DNA from: Stappia sp. ES.058
Lineage (GTDB): Bacteria; Pseudomonadota; Alphaproteobacteria; Rhizobiales; Stappiaceae
NCBI RefSeq assembly: GCF_900105595.1
Contig: NZ_LT629784.1
Coordinates: forward strand, 4,063,501-4,127,500
Length of the DNA stretch: 64,000 nt
Reading direction: 5' to 3'
Positions 16,988 to 25,676 of the stretch are shown here, in pieces (positions within the stretch are counted from its first letter, which is position 1; every line of letters starts with the position of its first letter). Under the pieces are notes generated by a model that saw only the letters and a program-made list of their open reading frames with translations, had not been told where the DNA came from and made no database searches. Made by a program: the position numbers and the translations under genes.

Positions 16988-18604
16988 TCAGGGCCGCGCG
17001 CCGATGAGGCGGTCGATGGGGGCATAGTCGTCCGTAAGGACCGGGGGATCGAGCGCCTCCACAAGGCCGGCAACGCGTGGCGGCGGAATGCGCCCGATGA
17101 TGCGGCTCGGTACGCCCGGTACGGTCGCGGCGAGGACCATGCGCCCGGTCGGTGACGGCGCGGTGCCGGCCATCAGCACAAAGGTCGTGCGCCCGCCAGC
17201 GGCGAAATCCTCCGCCTCCACCCAGACCTCCACGACCGGAAAGACCTTTTTCAGCGTGCGAACGCCGGCGGCCAACGCCCGCAGGCTGTCGGTGTGGTCG
17301 ATGAGGTTCATCAGGTAAAATCCGTCCGGCGCCAGACTGTCCGCGATCTCCTCGTAGAATTCACGCGTCACGAGATGCGCGGGAACGGCGATGTCGGTGA
17401 AGGCATCGCCGACGACCACCTGGAAGCCCCCGACTGTCCTGAGCGCGACCCGCGCATCCGCATGAGTGACGGTGAAGCGCGATGTCTCGACATCGAAATC
17501 GGCTGTGGCGATACGGGTCACCTCAGGATCGATTTCAGCAACGACGAGACCGGGCCGGTCTCCCTCCGCGCTCCAGGCGCGCGGCAGCGTCAGCGCTCCG
17601 CCGCCGATGAAGAATGCGCGTTCGGGAAGACCTCCCAACCGAGCGCGGGCGATCGCGTCGATGGTCGCGACATAGGGCATTTCAAGGCGTGTCGGTTCGC
17701 CCAGGACGTTGATGCCGTGGCCGAGATGGTCGAGCACCATCAGTCGCGCCGGTGCCCCGACGTCGGCGCCGACATCGATGGAGCGGATGCAGTAGTAGCG
17801 GCTTTCCACCGTGCAGGCGGTTGCCGGCGTGAACGGCGTTGCGGCGAGCGCTGCAAGGGCAAAAAGCGTGAGGATGCCGGCCGTGGCCGTCGCCGGGCCC
17901 GTTTCTCTGCCGGTGGAACCGTGCCGGCGCAGCATCGCCAGACAGGCAAGCGCAAAGGCCACATACGCCGCCGCAACCACCACCAGCGTCCAGGTCGTCC
18001 CGATCCAGGAAATGAACAGATAGCCTGCCGACAACGTCCCGGCGATTGCCCCGATGGCGCTGAGCGCATGCAGGGCGCCCAGCGCCCGTCCGCTGCGTGC
18101 CCTGTCCTCGATGGCGAGTCGGGCCAGGATCGGCGAGGGGATGCCGGCGGCAAAACTTGGAAGGAAGAACAAAATCCCCGTGAGGGCGACGATGCCGCCA
18201 ATCGGGCCGGGAACAGCGTTGAGCACCGGTGTCGATACCAGCCGGATCAGGGGAAGCGCTGCAAGGGTCGTGAGCGCGCCAAGCGCACCGGAGGCGGCGA
18301 GCCAGGCGAGCGCGGAGCGCGGCGGTCGGTCGGCGACCAGGCCGCCGACCCAGTGGCCGGCGGAAAAGCCGGCGAGCACCACGGCAATGACCGCGGTCCA
18401 CGTGTAGAGCGACATGCCGACATAGGGCGCGAGCATCCGCCCGGCGACGATCTCGACCACGAGGCCGGCGGCCGCAACGAGAAACTGCGCGCCGAGCAGG
18501 AACCACAGCGGAACGGTGCTTTGCGACGCAACGGCTCTGGCGGTTTGGTGGGAGGCGGTTTCGGCTGTCATGGGGTCGAGCCTAGCCCCTCGGCGCGGGG
18601 GCAT
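16988..18604 (-). CDS. Membrane-fused spermidine synthase-like protein
   Basis: This 538-residue protein has an N-terminal half with about seven membrane helices and a C-terminal soluble domain resembling spermidine synthase. The latter shows FFIGGGALTLPRAW, the acidic SAM-site strand LVVAEIDPEVTRIA, and GDAFTDIAVPAHLVTREF. Such fused MFS/spermidine-synthase proteins are common but their substrate is rarely known, so polyamine synthesis is not assured. ATGs at 18604 and 18571 are both possible starts; the first has GAGG just upstream and I keep it. It follows the glutathione-transferase-like gene by 15 bases and is probably cotranscribed with it. Confidence 0.8.
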   Translation of the reverse strand: MPPRRGARLDPMTAETASHQTARAVASQSTVPLWFLLGAQFLVAAAGLVVEIVAGRMLAPYVGMSLYTWTAVIAVVLAGFSAGHWVGGLVADRPPRSALAWLAASGALGALTTLAALPLIRLVSTPVLNAVPGPIGGIVALTGILFFLPSFAAGIPSPILARLAIEDRARSGRALGALHALSAIGAIAGTLSAGYLFISWIGTTWTLVVVAAAYVAFALACLAMLRRHGSTGRETGPATATAGILTLFALAALAATPFTPATACTVESRYYCIRSIDVGADVGAPARLMVLDHLGHGINVLGEPTRLEMPYVATIDAIARARLGGLPERAFFIGGGALTLPRAWSAEGDRPGLVVAEIDPEVTRIATADFDVETSRFTVTHADARVALRTVGGFQVVVGDAFTDIAVPAHLVTREFYEEIADSLAPDGFYLMNLIDHTDSLRALAAGVRTLKKVFPVVEVWVEAEDFAAGGRTTFVLMAGTAPSPTGRMVLAATVPGVPSRIIGRIPPPRVAGLVEALDPPVLTDDYAPIDRLIGARP

Positions 18605-18619
18605 CCAGCCTCATGCGCA

Positions 18620-19267
18620 TCAATCCGCAGGCGGCCCGATACGGTCCGGATGCGCGGCGGCGAAGGCCGCGATCTCGCTGCAGGCCGCGTCGATTTCCAC
18701 CGCGCGTGGCATCTCCGTCAGGTCGACGCCCCAGCGCCGGGCGTTGTAAATCTGCGGCACGAGGCACAGGTCGGCCATCGTCGGTGTGGTGCCGTGGCAG
18801 AAGGTGCCGGTCTTGCCATCGGCCAGCATCTGCTCGACGGCGATCAGTCCATTGGTAATGAATGTCTGCATCCAGGCGATCTTTTCGGCATCGCCACCGC
18901 CCATGAGCTTCACGACATGGGCAACGGTGTTCAGGTTGCAGACCGGATGAATTTCCATGGCGATCGCATGGGAAATTGCCCGGACACGCTGCCGTTCCAC
19001 CGGTGTGGCGGGAAGCAGCGTGCCGGTCTCGCGCGTTTCGTGAAGATACTCGATGATCGAGAGCGATTGCGTCAGGACGGAGCCATCGATCTCCAGCGAC
19101 GGAACCAGACCCTGCGGATTGCGCGCGCGGTTCTCTGCGCCCCGCTGGTTGCCTTTCAACAAATCGACGGCCACCGTGTCATGCTCGATCCCGAGCAGGT
19201 TGAGCGCGATCCGAACCCGGTAGCTTGCCGAGGAACGCCAGTAGTCGAAGAGTACGGGTCGGGTCAC
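18620..19267 (-). CDS. maiA: Maleylacetoacetate isomerase / zeta-class glutathione S-transferase
   Basis: The 215-residue product matches zeta-class glutathione transferases such as maleylacetoacetate isomerase, which isomerises maleylacetoacetate to fumarylacetoacetate in tyrosine degradation. The diagnostic N-terminal motif is SSASYRVRIALN (most relatives have SSCS), followed by NPQGLVPSLEIDG and the glutathione-binding LTQSLSIIEYL. The GTG at 19267 has a strong AGGAGG six bases upstream; the frame extends further but without a ribosome-binding site. No other tyrosine-pathway gene is nearby, so related activities on other double bonds are possible. Confidence 0.85.
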   Translation of the reverse strand: MTRPVLFDYWRSSASYRVRIALNLLGIEHDTVAVDLLKGNQRGAENRARNPQGLVPSLEIDGSVLTQSLSIIEYLHETRETGTLLPATPVERQRVRAISHAIAMEIHPVCNLNTVAHVVKLMGGGDAEKIAWMQTFITNGLIAVEQMLADGKTGTFCHGTTPTMADLCLVPQIYNARRWGVDLTEMPRAVEIDAACSEIAAFAAAHPDRIGPPAD

Positions 19268-19642
19268 GGAAAATCCTCCTGCAATGACGGGTCTGTTTGG
19301 CAGGCCGTCGGACATGGCCTTTCCCGCAAGCGTATCGCATGGGTATCCGCTCAGGCCAAGGGGCGGTTCAAAAGGCAAAGGAGGAAAAGCGCTCTGAATC
19401 ATGGGCTTGGCCGGGTCAGATCCGGGCATCGAAGTGCCTTGCGACAAAAAATTTGACTATTTGGTCAAAAATCGGCTCCAATATCGAAAGTGGACGTGTC
19501 TCCGCCAAACGAGAGACGCGCCGCGAGCAATCGCCTGGCCGGCAATCGAAGAACGCGAAATGCGTCGCAAATGTCGGCTTCTTGAGGAGAACATTGCGCC
19601 GGAGGTCCGTTCGCGGCCCCGGCCTTGGCATAAGGTGCAGCC
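19268..19642. other. Intergenic region between maiA and preT with a RutR-like site
   Basis: These 375 bases separate divergent maiA and preT. I see no credible gene. They contain the palindrome at 19453-19468 and an AT-rich stretch around it (19446-19480), which is probably the preT promoter. Confidence 0.6.
19453..19468. promoter_or_regulatory. Candidate RutR-type operator in front of preT
   Basis: The sequence TTGACTATTTGGTCAA matches the RutR consensus TTGACCA-NN-TGGTCAA with one mismatch. It lies 175 bases before preT and 186 bases before maiA. The same palindrome occurs twice in front of the two RutR-family genes at 25.6 kb. Confidence 0.75.
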
Positions 19643-20998
19643 ATGGCTGACGCACTCCCGGGGCCCGACATCCGCACGGGTCGCCTCTCGCCTGACGACT
19701 ATCTTGAAAACTTCGACGATCTGCATCCGCCGCTCGGCAGGCATGAGGCCAGCGTGGAAGCTGACCGCTGTTACTTCTGCTACGACGCGCCCTGCACGAT
19801 CGCCTGCCCGACCTCGATCGATATCCCGAAGTTCATCCGTCAGATCTCGACCGGCAACCCGATCGGCTCGGCCAAGACGATCTTCGCGGAAAACATTCTG
19901 GGCGGCATGTGTGCACGCGTCTGCCCGACCGAAACGCTTTGCGAGGAAGCCTGTGTCCGCAATCTGGCGGAGGACAAGCCCGTCCAGATCGGCCTGTTGC
20001 AGCGCTATGCCACCGACACCTATCTCGAGCGGCTCGCGCAGCACCCGTACAGTCGCGCGGCCTCGACGGGAAAGACGGTCGCTGTCGTCGGTGGCGGGCC
20101 GGCCGGGCTGAGCTGTGCGCATGCCCTTGCGCGCGAAGGCCATGACGTTGCGATTTTCGACGCCCGCGAGAAGCTCGGCGGCCTGAACGAATATGGCATC
20201 GCCGCCTACAAGACCACCAACGACTTCGCGCAGACCGAGGTCGATTTCGTGCTCGCCATCGGTGGCATCACCGTCAACTGTGGCAAGGCGCTGGGCCGTG
20301 ATGTCACGCTCGCCGATCTGCGCAAGGACTTCGATGCGGTTTTTCTCGGCATGGGCCTGCCCGGCGTCAACGCCTTGAAAACCGAGGGTGAAGCCCTTGA
20401 AGGGGTGATCGACGCGGTCGCCTACATCGCGGAACTTCGCCAGACCATGGATCTCTCCAGCCTGCCGGTTGGCCGCAAGGTGGTGGTGATCGGCGGCGGC
20501 ATGACAGCCATCGACATCGCGGTGCAGGCCAAGCGGCTGGGTGCGGAAGAGGTCACCATCGCCTATCGCCGCGACCGCGATGCGATGAAGGCGAGCGCCT
20601 ATGAGCAGGAAGTGGCGCTGACCAACGGCGTCGTGATTCGCGAATGGCTGCAGCCCAAACGCCTTGTCGGCGAGGGCGGCCATGTCTCGGCCATCGAACT
20701 TGAACGCACCGCGCAGGATGCCTCGGGACGGCATTCGGGCACCGGCGAGACCGTGACGCTCGATGCGGATCAGGTCTTCAAGGCGATCGGCCAGACCTTC
20801 GTGCCCGATGCGTTCGGCGGCGCGGAGGCTCTGTCGCTGGACGGCGGCCGGCTTGGTGTCGACGCGGAGCGGCGAACCTCGCTCTCCGACGTCTGGGCTG
20901 GCGGAGATTGCATCGCCGAGGGCGAGGATCTGACGGTGGCCGCCGTCGAGGACGGCAAACTCGCTGCCCGCTCCATTCATGCCGCGTTGAGCGCTTGA
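19643..20998 (+). CDS. preT: Dihydropyrimidine dehydrogenase, NAD(P)H-oxidising subunit PreT
   Basis: PreT takes electrons from NAD(P)H and passes them through FAD and iron-sulfur clusters to PreA, which reduces uracil or thymine. The 451-residue protein begins with a glutamate-synthase-beta-type iron-sulfur domain containing CYFCYDAPCTIACPTSID and CARVCPTETLCEEACVR. An FAD-binding fold follows (VAVVGGGPAGLSCAHALA), then an NAD(P)-binding fold (VVVIGGGMTAIDIAVQA), and GGDCIAEGEDLTVAAVEDGK at the end closes the FAD domain. It is followed by preA after 69 bases. Regulation by the RutR-like site upstream is inferred. Confidence 0.92.
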   Translation: MADALPGPDIRTGRLSPDDYLENFDDLHPPLGRHEASVEADRCYFCYDAPCTIACPTSIDIPKFIRQISTGNPIGSAKTIFAENILGGMCARVCPTETLCEEACVRNLAEDKPVQIGLLQRYATDTYLERLAQHPYSRAASTGKTVAVVGGGPAGLSCAHALAREGHDVAIFDAREKLGGLNEYGIAAYKTTNDFAQTEVDFVLAIGGITVNCGKALGRDVTLADLRKDFDAVFLGMGLPGVNALKTEGEALEGVIDAVAYIAELRQTMDLSSLPVGRKVVVIGGGMTAIDIAVQAKRLGAEEVTIAYRRDRDAMKASAYEQEVALTNGVVIREWLQPKRLVGEGGHVSAIELERTAQDASGRHSGTGETVTLDADQVFKAIGQTFVPDAFGGAEALSLDGGRLGVDAERRTSLSDVWAGGDCIAEGEDLTVAAVEDGKLAARSIHAALSA

Positions 20999-21067
20999 CC
21001 GACAAGCACCGCGTGCGTCACCCTCATTTTTCAACCGCGGGCAAGCCCCCGTGGGGAGGATCACGAA

Positions 21068-22378
21068 ATGGCTGATCTCAGCACAAACTTCATCGGCATC
21101 AAGTCGCCGAACCCGTTCTGGCTGGCCTCCGCGCCGCCGACCGACAAGGAATACAACGTCGTGCGCGCCTTCAAGGCGGGCTGGGGCGGCGTTGTCTGGA
21201 AGACGCTGGGCGAGGACCCGGCGGTGGTCAACGTCAACGGCCCGCGTTACGGCGCGATCCATGGCCATGACCGCAATCTGATCGGCTTCAACAACATCGA
21301 GCTGATCACCGACCGTCCGCTGGAGGTCAACCTGCGCGAGATCAAGCAGGTCAAGCGCGACTGGCCCGATCGTGCAATGGTCGTCTCGCTGATGGTGCCT
21401 TGCGAGGAACAGAGCTGGATCGACATTCTCAAGAAGGTCGAGGACACGGGAGCGGACGGCATCGAACTGAACTTCGGCTGTCCGCACGGCATGTCGGAGC
21501 GCGGCATGGGCTCGGCCGTCGGCCAGGTGCCCGAATACATCGAGATGGTCACCCGCTGGTGCAAGCAGCACAGCCGCATGCCGGTGATCGTCAAGCTGAC
21601 GCCGAATATCACCGACATCCGCAAGCCTGCCCAGGCGGCCAAAGCCGGCGGTGCGGACGCCGTGTCGCTGATCAACACGATCAACTCCATCGTTTCGGTC
21701 GACCTCGACCAGATGGCGCCCGAACCCACTATCGACGGGCGCGGCGCTCATGGCGGTTATTGCGGTCCGGCGGTCAAGCCGATCGCGCTCAACATGGTGG
21801 CCGAGATCGCCCGGGATCCCGAAACCCACGGGATTCCGATTTCCGGCATCGGTGGTGTCACCACCTGGAAGGATGCTGCCGAATTCATGGCGCTGGGCGC
21901 CGGCACCGTTCAGGTGTGCACGGCGGCGATGACCTACGGCTTCAAGATCGTCGAGGAGATGAAGGACGGTCTCAGCGACTGGATGGACGACAAGGGTTAC
22001 ACCAGCGTCGACGAGGTTGTCGGTCGCGCCGTTCCCAATGTGACTGACTGGCAGAAGCTCAACCTCAACTATGTGGTGAAGGCGCATATCGACCAGGATG
22101 CCTGCATCCAGTGCGGTCGTTGCCACATCGCCTGCGAGGACACCTCGCATCAGGCCATTACGTCGATGAAGGACGGATTGCGCCATTTCGAGGTGATCGA
22201 CGAGGAATGCGTTGGCTGCAATCTGTGCGTTTCGGTCTGCCCGGTGGAAAATTGCATCTCCATGGTCGAGATGACGGAGGGCACGGATCCGCGGACAGGC
22301 AGGAAGATCGATCGCGATTACGCCAACTGGACGACGCATCCGAACAATCCGAACCGGGTGATGGAAGCCGCTGAGTGA
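21068..22378 (+). CDS. preA: Dihydropyrimidine dehydrogenase catalytic subunit PreA
   Basis: PreA holds the FMN site that reduces uracil or thymine to the 5,6-dihydro base, the first step of reductive pyrimidine breakdown. The 436-residue protein has a dihydroorotate-dehydrogenase-like barrel (NPFWLASAPPTDKEYN, LNFGCPHGMSERGMG, KLTPNITDIRKPA, ISGIGGVTTWKDAAEF). A C-terminal ferredoxin domain carries two 4Fe-4S motifs, CIQCGRCHIAC and CVGCNLCVSVCPVENC. A GGGGAGGA ribosome-binding site precedes the ATG. The position equivalent to the catalytic Cys of mammalian enzyme appears to be Val (GSAVGQ). It is cotranscribed with preT. Confidence 0.94.
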   Translation: MADLSTNFIGIKSPNPFWLASAPPTDKEYNVVRAFKAGWGGVVWKTLGEDPAVVNVNGPRYGAIHGHDRNLIGFNNIELITDRPLEVNLREIKQVKRDWPDRAMVVSLMVPCEEQSWIDILKKVEDTGADGIELNFGCPHGMSERGMGSAVGQVPEYIEMVTRWCKQHSRMPVIVKLTPNITDIRKPAQAAKAGGADAVSLINTINSIVSVDLDQMAPEPTIDGRGAHGGYCGPAVKPIALNMVAEIARDPETHGIPISGIGGVTTWKDAAEFMALGAGTVQVCTAAMTYGFKIVEEMKDGLSDWMDDKGYTSVDEVVGRAVPNVTDWQKLNLNYVVKAHIDQDACIQCGRCHIACEDTSHQAITSMKDGLRHFEVIDEECVGCNLCVSVCPVENCISMVEMTEGTDPRTGRKIDRDYANWTTHPNNPNRVMEAAE

Positions 22379-22412
22379 ACCGGCAACCGCAACACGCTGG
22401 GCGGAGATCGCG

Positions 22413-23333
22413 ATGAGCGTCTCCGCCGAAAACGCGAGACCGGAAACCGGAACCGGGCGCGCCCATCTGGCGATGCTCGGTTTCGTTTTTCTCGTCTCCA
22501 CGTCCTTTCCGGTCGGCCATGCCATTACCGGGGATCTCGCGCCGGCGGTGCTTACGGCCCTGCGGTTTTGCCTGGCGGCCACGATCTTCGCCGGCATCGC
22601 GACCTTCAAGGGCCTGTGGCAACGGCCGAAACTGTCCCGCTTCCCGGTCTATATTCTCATTGCGATCGTGCTGAATATCTTCTTCGTGACGATGTTCGAG
22701 GCGCTGCGCTACACCAGCGCGCTCAATGCGGGCGCGGTCTTCACCCTTCTGCCCGCGTTCACGGCAATCGCCGGGTTCCTGTTGCTGCGGCAAAAGTCCT
22801 CGCGACGCCAGATCGCCTGTCTTGCAATCGGCGCTGCGGGTGCCCTTCTGGTTCTTTATGGCGCGGATCTCGACCGTCTCCTGCGCTTCGAGATCGGGAC
22901 CGGTGAGACGATCTTCCTCGTCGGCGTGATCTCCTACGCTTTCTATTCGCCGCTGATGCGCTTGCTCAATCGCGGCGAGCCGCTGGAGGTGTTCAACTTC
23001 TGGATCCTGACCTGTGGCGCGGTCATGCTGCTTGCCTATGGTCATGAGGACCTTGGGCGCACGGTCTGGTCCGATGTGCCGTCGCTGGCGTTCGTCGGCG
23101 TCGCCTATCTTGCGATTTTCCCGACCGCGTCGAGCTTCTTTTTCGCGACCTACGCCAGCCTGCGCCTGCCGTCGGGACCGGTAATGGCCTATACCTATCT
23201 TCTGCCGTCCTTCGTGCTGTTCGAGACGCTGGCGCTGGGCGCGCCCTGGCCAGGTCTCTGGACGCTCGCAGGCGTTGCGGTGACTTCGGTTGCGACGCTG
23301 GCCCTGCAGCGCGACACCCGTCGAACAGGGTGA
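22413..23333 (+). CDS. EamA/DMT superfamily transporter
   Basis: This 306-residue inner-membrane protein has about ten hydrophobic segments in two EamA repeats, typical of drug/metabolite transporters that move small metabolites out of, or sometimes into, the cell. Recognisable signatures are SFPVGHAITGDLAPAVLTAL-type first-helix sequence and ALRYTSALNAGAVFTLLPAF at the end of the third or fourth helix. It starts 34 bases after preA on the same strand, so it is probably in the preTA transcript and may move a base or an intermediate; that link is inference from position only. Confidence 0.82.
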   Translation: MSVSAENARPETGTGRAHLAMLGFVFLVSTSFPVGHAITGDLAPAVLTALRFCLAATIFAGIATFKGLWQRPKLSRFPVYILIAIVLNIFFVTMFEALRYTSALNAGAVFTLLPAFTAIAGFLLLRQKSSRRQIACLAIGAAGALLVLYGADLDRLLRFEIGTGETIFLVGVISYAFYSPLMRLLNRGEPLEVFNFWILTCGAVMLLAYGHEDLGRTVWSDVPSLAFVGVAYLAIFPTASSFFFATYASLRLPSGPVMAYTYLLPSFVLFETLALGAPWPGLWTLAGVAVTSVATLALQRDTRRTG

Positions 23334-23345
23334 TGCGCCGGGCTG

Positions 23346-24164
23346 CTACTTCTTCAGCTGCGTGGCCATATAGGCGATGGTCTTGCGATAGACCTCCGCG
23401 CGGTTCCAGTCGCGCAAAACCCCGTAGTTGCCTGTTCCTGGCGACCAGTCGGCCCCCTTGCGCCAGCCGTGTCGCCTGAGAAAATTCGCCGTCGAGGCAA
23501 AGACATCCGGCTTGCTGCGGATCAGATTGGGGCGTCCGTCGCCGTCGAAATCGACCGCGTAGCGCTCGTAGCTCGAGGCCAGGAACTGGGTCTGGCCGAT
23601 TTCTCCCGCCCATGCCCCCTTCATGTCGCGAATCCGCATCATGCCCCGGGCGGCAATCCGCAGCGCACTCATCAGCTCGTTCGTGAAGAATTTCGAACGT
23701 CGGCAATCATAGGCAAGCGTTGCGAGCGAGGAAAAGATCGGAATGTCGCCCATGAACCGGCCGAAACCCGATTCCAGCCCCCAGATCGAGACGATGATTT
23801 CCTTCGGCACACCGTATTTGCGCTCCACCCGGTCCAGCACGACCGCGTGCTGTCGCATCCGCTTGCGGCCGATGGCAATGGTGCTTGGGGGCGCGCGGCG
23901 GGCCAGGAACTGTTTGAAGCTCAGCTTGAAGGATTTCTGGTTCCGGTCGCGGCGGATGACCTTGCTGTTGTAGCGCAGCCCCCCAAGCGCGGCCTTCACC
24001 GTTCTGGATGAAACCCCCGAAGCTACCGCCTGTCGCTGGAAATCGGCAAGCCAGGCCGGGAAGCCTTGCGCTGTGTTGCCACAGGAGGCGGCGATGGCAT
24101 CATTCGCGCCGAGCGAGAGACCAAGACACAAAACGCCGGCAACGAGTATCCGGGAAGCACGCAT
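23346..24164 (-). CDS. Lytic murein transglycosylase, MltB family
   Basis: The product cleaves the glycan strands of peptidoglycan to anhydro-muropeptides in the periplasm. It is 272 residues with an N-terminal signal peptide ending near ANDAIA, then the SLT_2/MltB domain. The catalytic Glu is in SIWGLESGFGRFMGD, and GEIGQTQFLASSYERYAVDFD and LRRHGWRKGADW are family motifs. It lacks a lipobox Cys at the signal end, so it is probably a soluble periplasmic form. It lies between pyrimidine genes but is unrelated to them in function. Confidence 0.9.
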   Translation of the reverse strand: MRASRILVAGVLCLGLSLGANDAIAASCGNTAQGFPAWLADFQRQAVASGVSSRTVKAALGGLRYNSKVIRRDRNQKSFKLSFKQFLARRAPPSTIAIGRKRMRQHAVVLDRVERKYGVPKEIIVSIWGLESGFGRFMGDIPIFSSLATLAYDCRRSKFFTNELMSALRIAARGMMRIRDMKGAWAGEIGQTQFLASSYERYAVDFDGDGRPNLIRSKPDVFASTANFLRRHGWRKGADWSPGTGNYGVLRDWNRAEVYRKTIAYMATQLKK

Positions 24165-24272
24165 GGGTATCCTCGCAAGCTTGGCGCCCCGCCCGCCGGC
24201 GTGCGCGTTCAGGGTATGCGGCGCACGCGCGACGCAGCGTAATGAGCAAGGATACCTTGCGCTGAGTTGAGA

Positions 24273-24905
24273 TCAAGCGCGCGGCAGGAGGCCTTCGAAG
24301 AGCAGCGCAGACAGGGTTTCCAGAGCCCCCTTGCGAAACCGGTCGTCGTCAATGCCGGACCCGGTCAGCGCCTCGATCTGCGGAGCGAAATCGGCGTAGT
24401 GCTGGGTGGTCGCCCAGATCAGGAAAATCAGGTGATAGGGGTCGACGTCTCGGATCTTCCCGGCCTTTGCCCAGTGGCGAAGCACTTCGGCCTTTTCCTC
24501 GACAAGTGCCTTGAGCGGTCCTTCCAGAACGTCGCGGATCATCGGAGCGCCCTGCATCACCTCGTTGGCGAAGAGCCGTGAGGCCTCCGGTTCGTTGGCG
24601 GAAAACCGAAGTTTCTGTTCGACATAGGCGGTGAGTTCGCGACGCGGATCGCCGTCGGGGTCGAGCGTGCGCAAGGGCGCCAGCCAGCGCTCCAGCAGGC
24701 CGGCGAGCACCGCCTTGTAGATCTCCGACTTGGAGCCGAAATAATACAGAAGGTTCGACTTGGACATGCCGGCATCGCTGGCGATCTGGTCGACGCGGGT
24801 GCCGCGGTATCCGAAGCGGGCGAAGGTTCCAAGCGCCGCTTCCAGAATGCGGGCCCGGTTTCTTTCCTGAATGCGGGTGCGGCGCGGCTGATCGTCCACG
24901 CTCAT
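24273..24905 (-). CDS. rutR: RutR-type TetR family regulator of pyrimidine use
   Basis: This 210-residue TetR protein resembles E. coli RutR, a repressor released by uracil or thymine. The DNA-binding helix-turn-helix is IASDAGMSKSNLLYYFGSKS. The ligand domain contains WLAPLRTLD, EASRLFANEVMQGAPMIRD and the characteristic FLIWATTQHYADFAPQIEAL. Its ATG overlaps the stop codon of the upstream paralogue by four bases (ATGA), so both are made from one transcript. Three palindromes matching the RutR consensus lie in this island. Which of the two regulators binds each site is not visible. Confidence 0.88.
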   Translation of the reverse strand: MSVDDQPRRTRIQERNRARILEAALGTFARFGYRGTRVDQIASDAGMSKSNLLYYFGSKSEIYKAVLAGLLERWLAPLRTLDPDGDPRRELTAYVEQKLRFSANEPEASRLFANEVMQGAPMIRDVLEGPLKALVEEKAEVLRHWAKAGKIRDVDPYHLIFLIWATTQHYADFAPQIEALTGSGIDDDRFRKGALETLSALLFEGLLPRA

Positions 24906-25585
24906 GCGTCCGCACGCGCGGGTTCGGCCGGTGGACTCGCGGAGACGGTGGCGGGCGGCATCGCGCCAATGCCTGCGAGGATGATGCCGATCACGGTTTT
25001 CTTTGCGTCTTCGAACTGGGAGTCGACCAGCGGCGCGCCGCCGTTCAGCGTATCGATCTGGTGGTTGAAGTCGGCGTAGTGCTGGGTCGTCGCCCAGATC
25101 ATGTAAAGCAGATAGTGCGCATTGACCGGGGCAATCTTGCCCTCTGCCACCCATCGGTCGATGACGGCGGCGCGCGATGCGGTCCAGTCGCGCAAGGTGG
25201 TCTCCAGATAGTCCTGGATGACCGGTGCCTTGTGCAGGATCTCGTTGGCCCAGACCTTTGAGCCCATCGGATGGGCGCGCGAGATGTCCATCTTCGCCGA
25301 GATATAGGCGGTGAGCGCCTCTACGGGATCGTCGCTCTCGTCGAAGGTGTTGGCGGCATCGAGCCAGACATTGAAGATATGCTCGACCACGCGCCGGTAG
25401 AGCGCTTCCTTGGTCGGGAAGTAATAGTGCAGGTTTGCCTTGGGAATTCCGGCGCGGTCGGCGATCACGCCGGTGGTCGCGCCCCGGAAGCCGCGCTCGG
25501 CGAAGACCTCCTCGGCCGCCTTGAGGATCGCGCGCTCGTTCTCTTCGCGAACGGCGCTTTTTGGTGACTTTTCCCTGGCGCGCAT
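24902..25585 (-). CDS. Second RutR-family TetR regulator
   Basis: This 227-residue TetR protein is a paralogue of the next gene. It has the helix-turn-helix IADRAGIPKANLHYYFPTKE and the RutR-family ligand-domain motif MIWATTQHYADFNHQID, together with NEILHKAPVIQDYLE. Its C-terminal 20 residues are Pro/Ala-rich. I chose the ATG at 25585; an in-frame TTG at 25618 would lengthen it by 11 residues. Two RutR-type palindromes lie 43-91 bases upstream, so autoregulation is likely. In other alphaproteobacteria such regulators control reductive pyrimidine pathways, which fits the neighbours here. Confidence 0.86.
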   Translation of the reverse strand: MRAREKSPKSAVREENERAILKAAEEVFAERGFRGATTGVIADRAGIPKANLHYYFPTKEALYRRVVEHIFNVWLDAANTFDESDDPVEALTAYISAKMDISRAHPMGSKVWANEILHKAPVIQDYLETTLRDWTASRAAVIDRWVAEGKIAPVNAHYLLYMIWATTQHYADFNHQIDTLNGGAPLVDSQFEDAKKTVIGIILAGIGAMPPATVSASPPAEPARADA

Positions 25586-25627
25586 TGTCCCTGATCGCCA
25601 ATTTGGCACAACGGCCAAAAATTGATC

Positions 25628-25643
25628 TTGACCATGTGGTCAA
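25628..25643. promoter_or_regulatory. Perfect RutR-type operator (site A)
   Basis: TTGACCATGTGGTCAA is a perfect match to the RutR consensus TTGACCA-NN-TGGTCAA. On the minus strand its TTGACC could also serve as the -35 element of the regulator genes, which would allow repression by occlusion. Confidence 0.85.
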
Positions 25644-25660
25644 GTCTTCCTAGGCTCGAT

Positions 25661-25676
25661 TTGACCATTTGGTCAG
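25661..25676. promoter_or_regulatory. RutR-type operator (site B)
   Basis: TTGACCATTTGGTCAG differs from the RutR consensus only at the last base. Its centre is 33 bases from that of site A, about three helical turns, so two repressor dimers could bind on the same face of the DNA. Confidence 0.8.

Noticed and set aside
24906..25643. Single 456-codon minus-strand frame covering both TetR genes
   Set aside because: Only its second half encodes a TetR domain; the first half is a frame-shifted reading of the upstream paralogue, which has its own intact frame.
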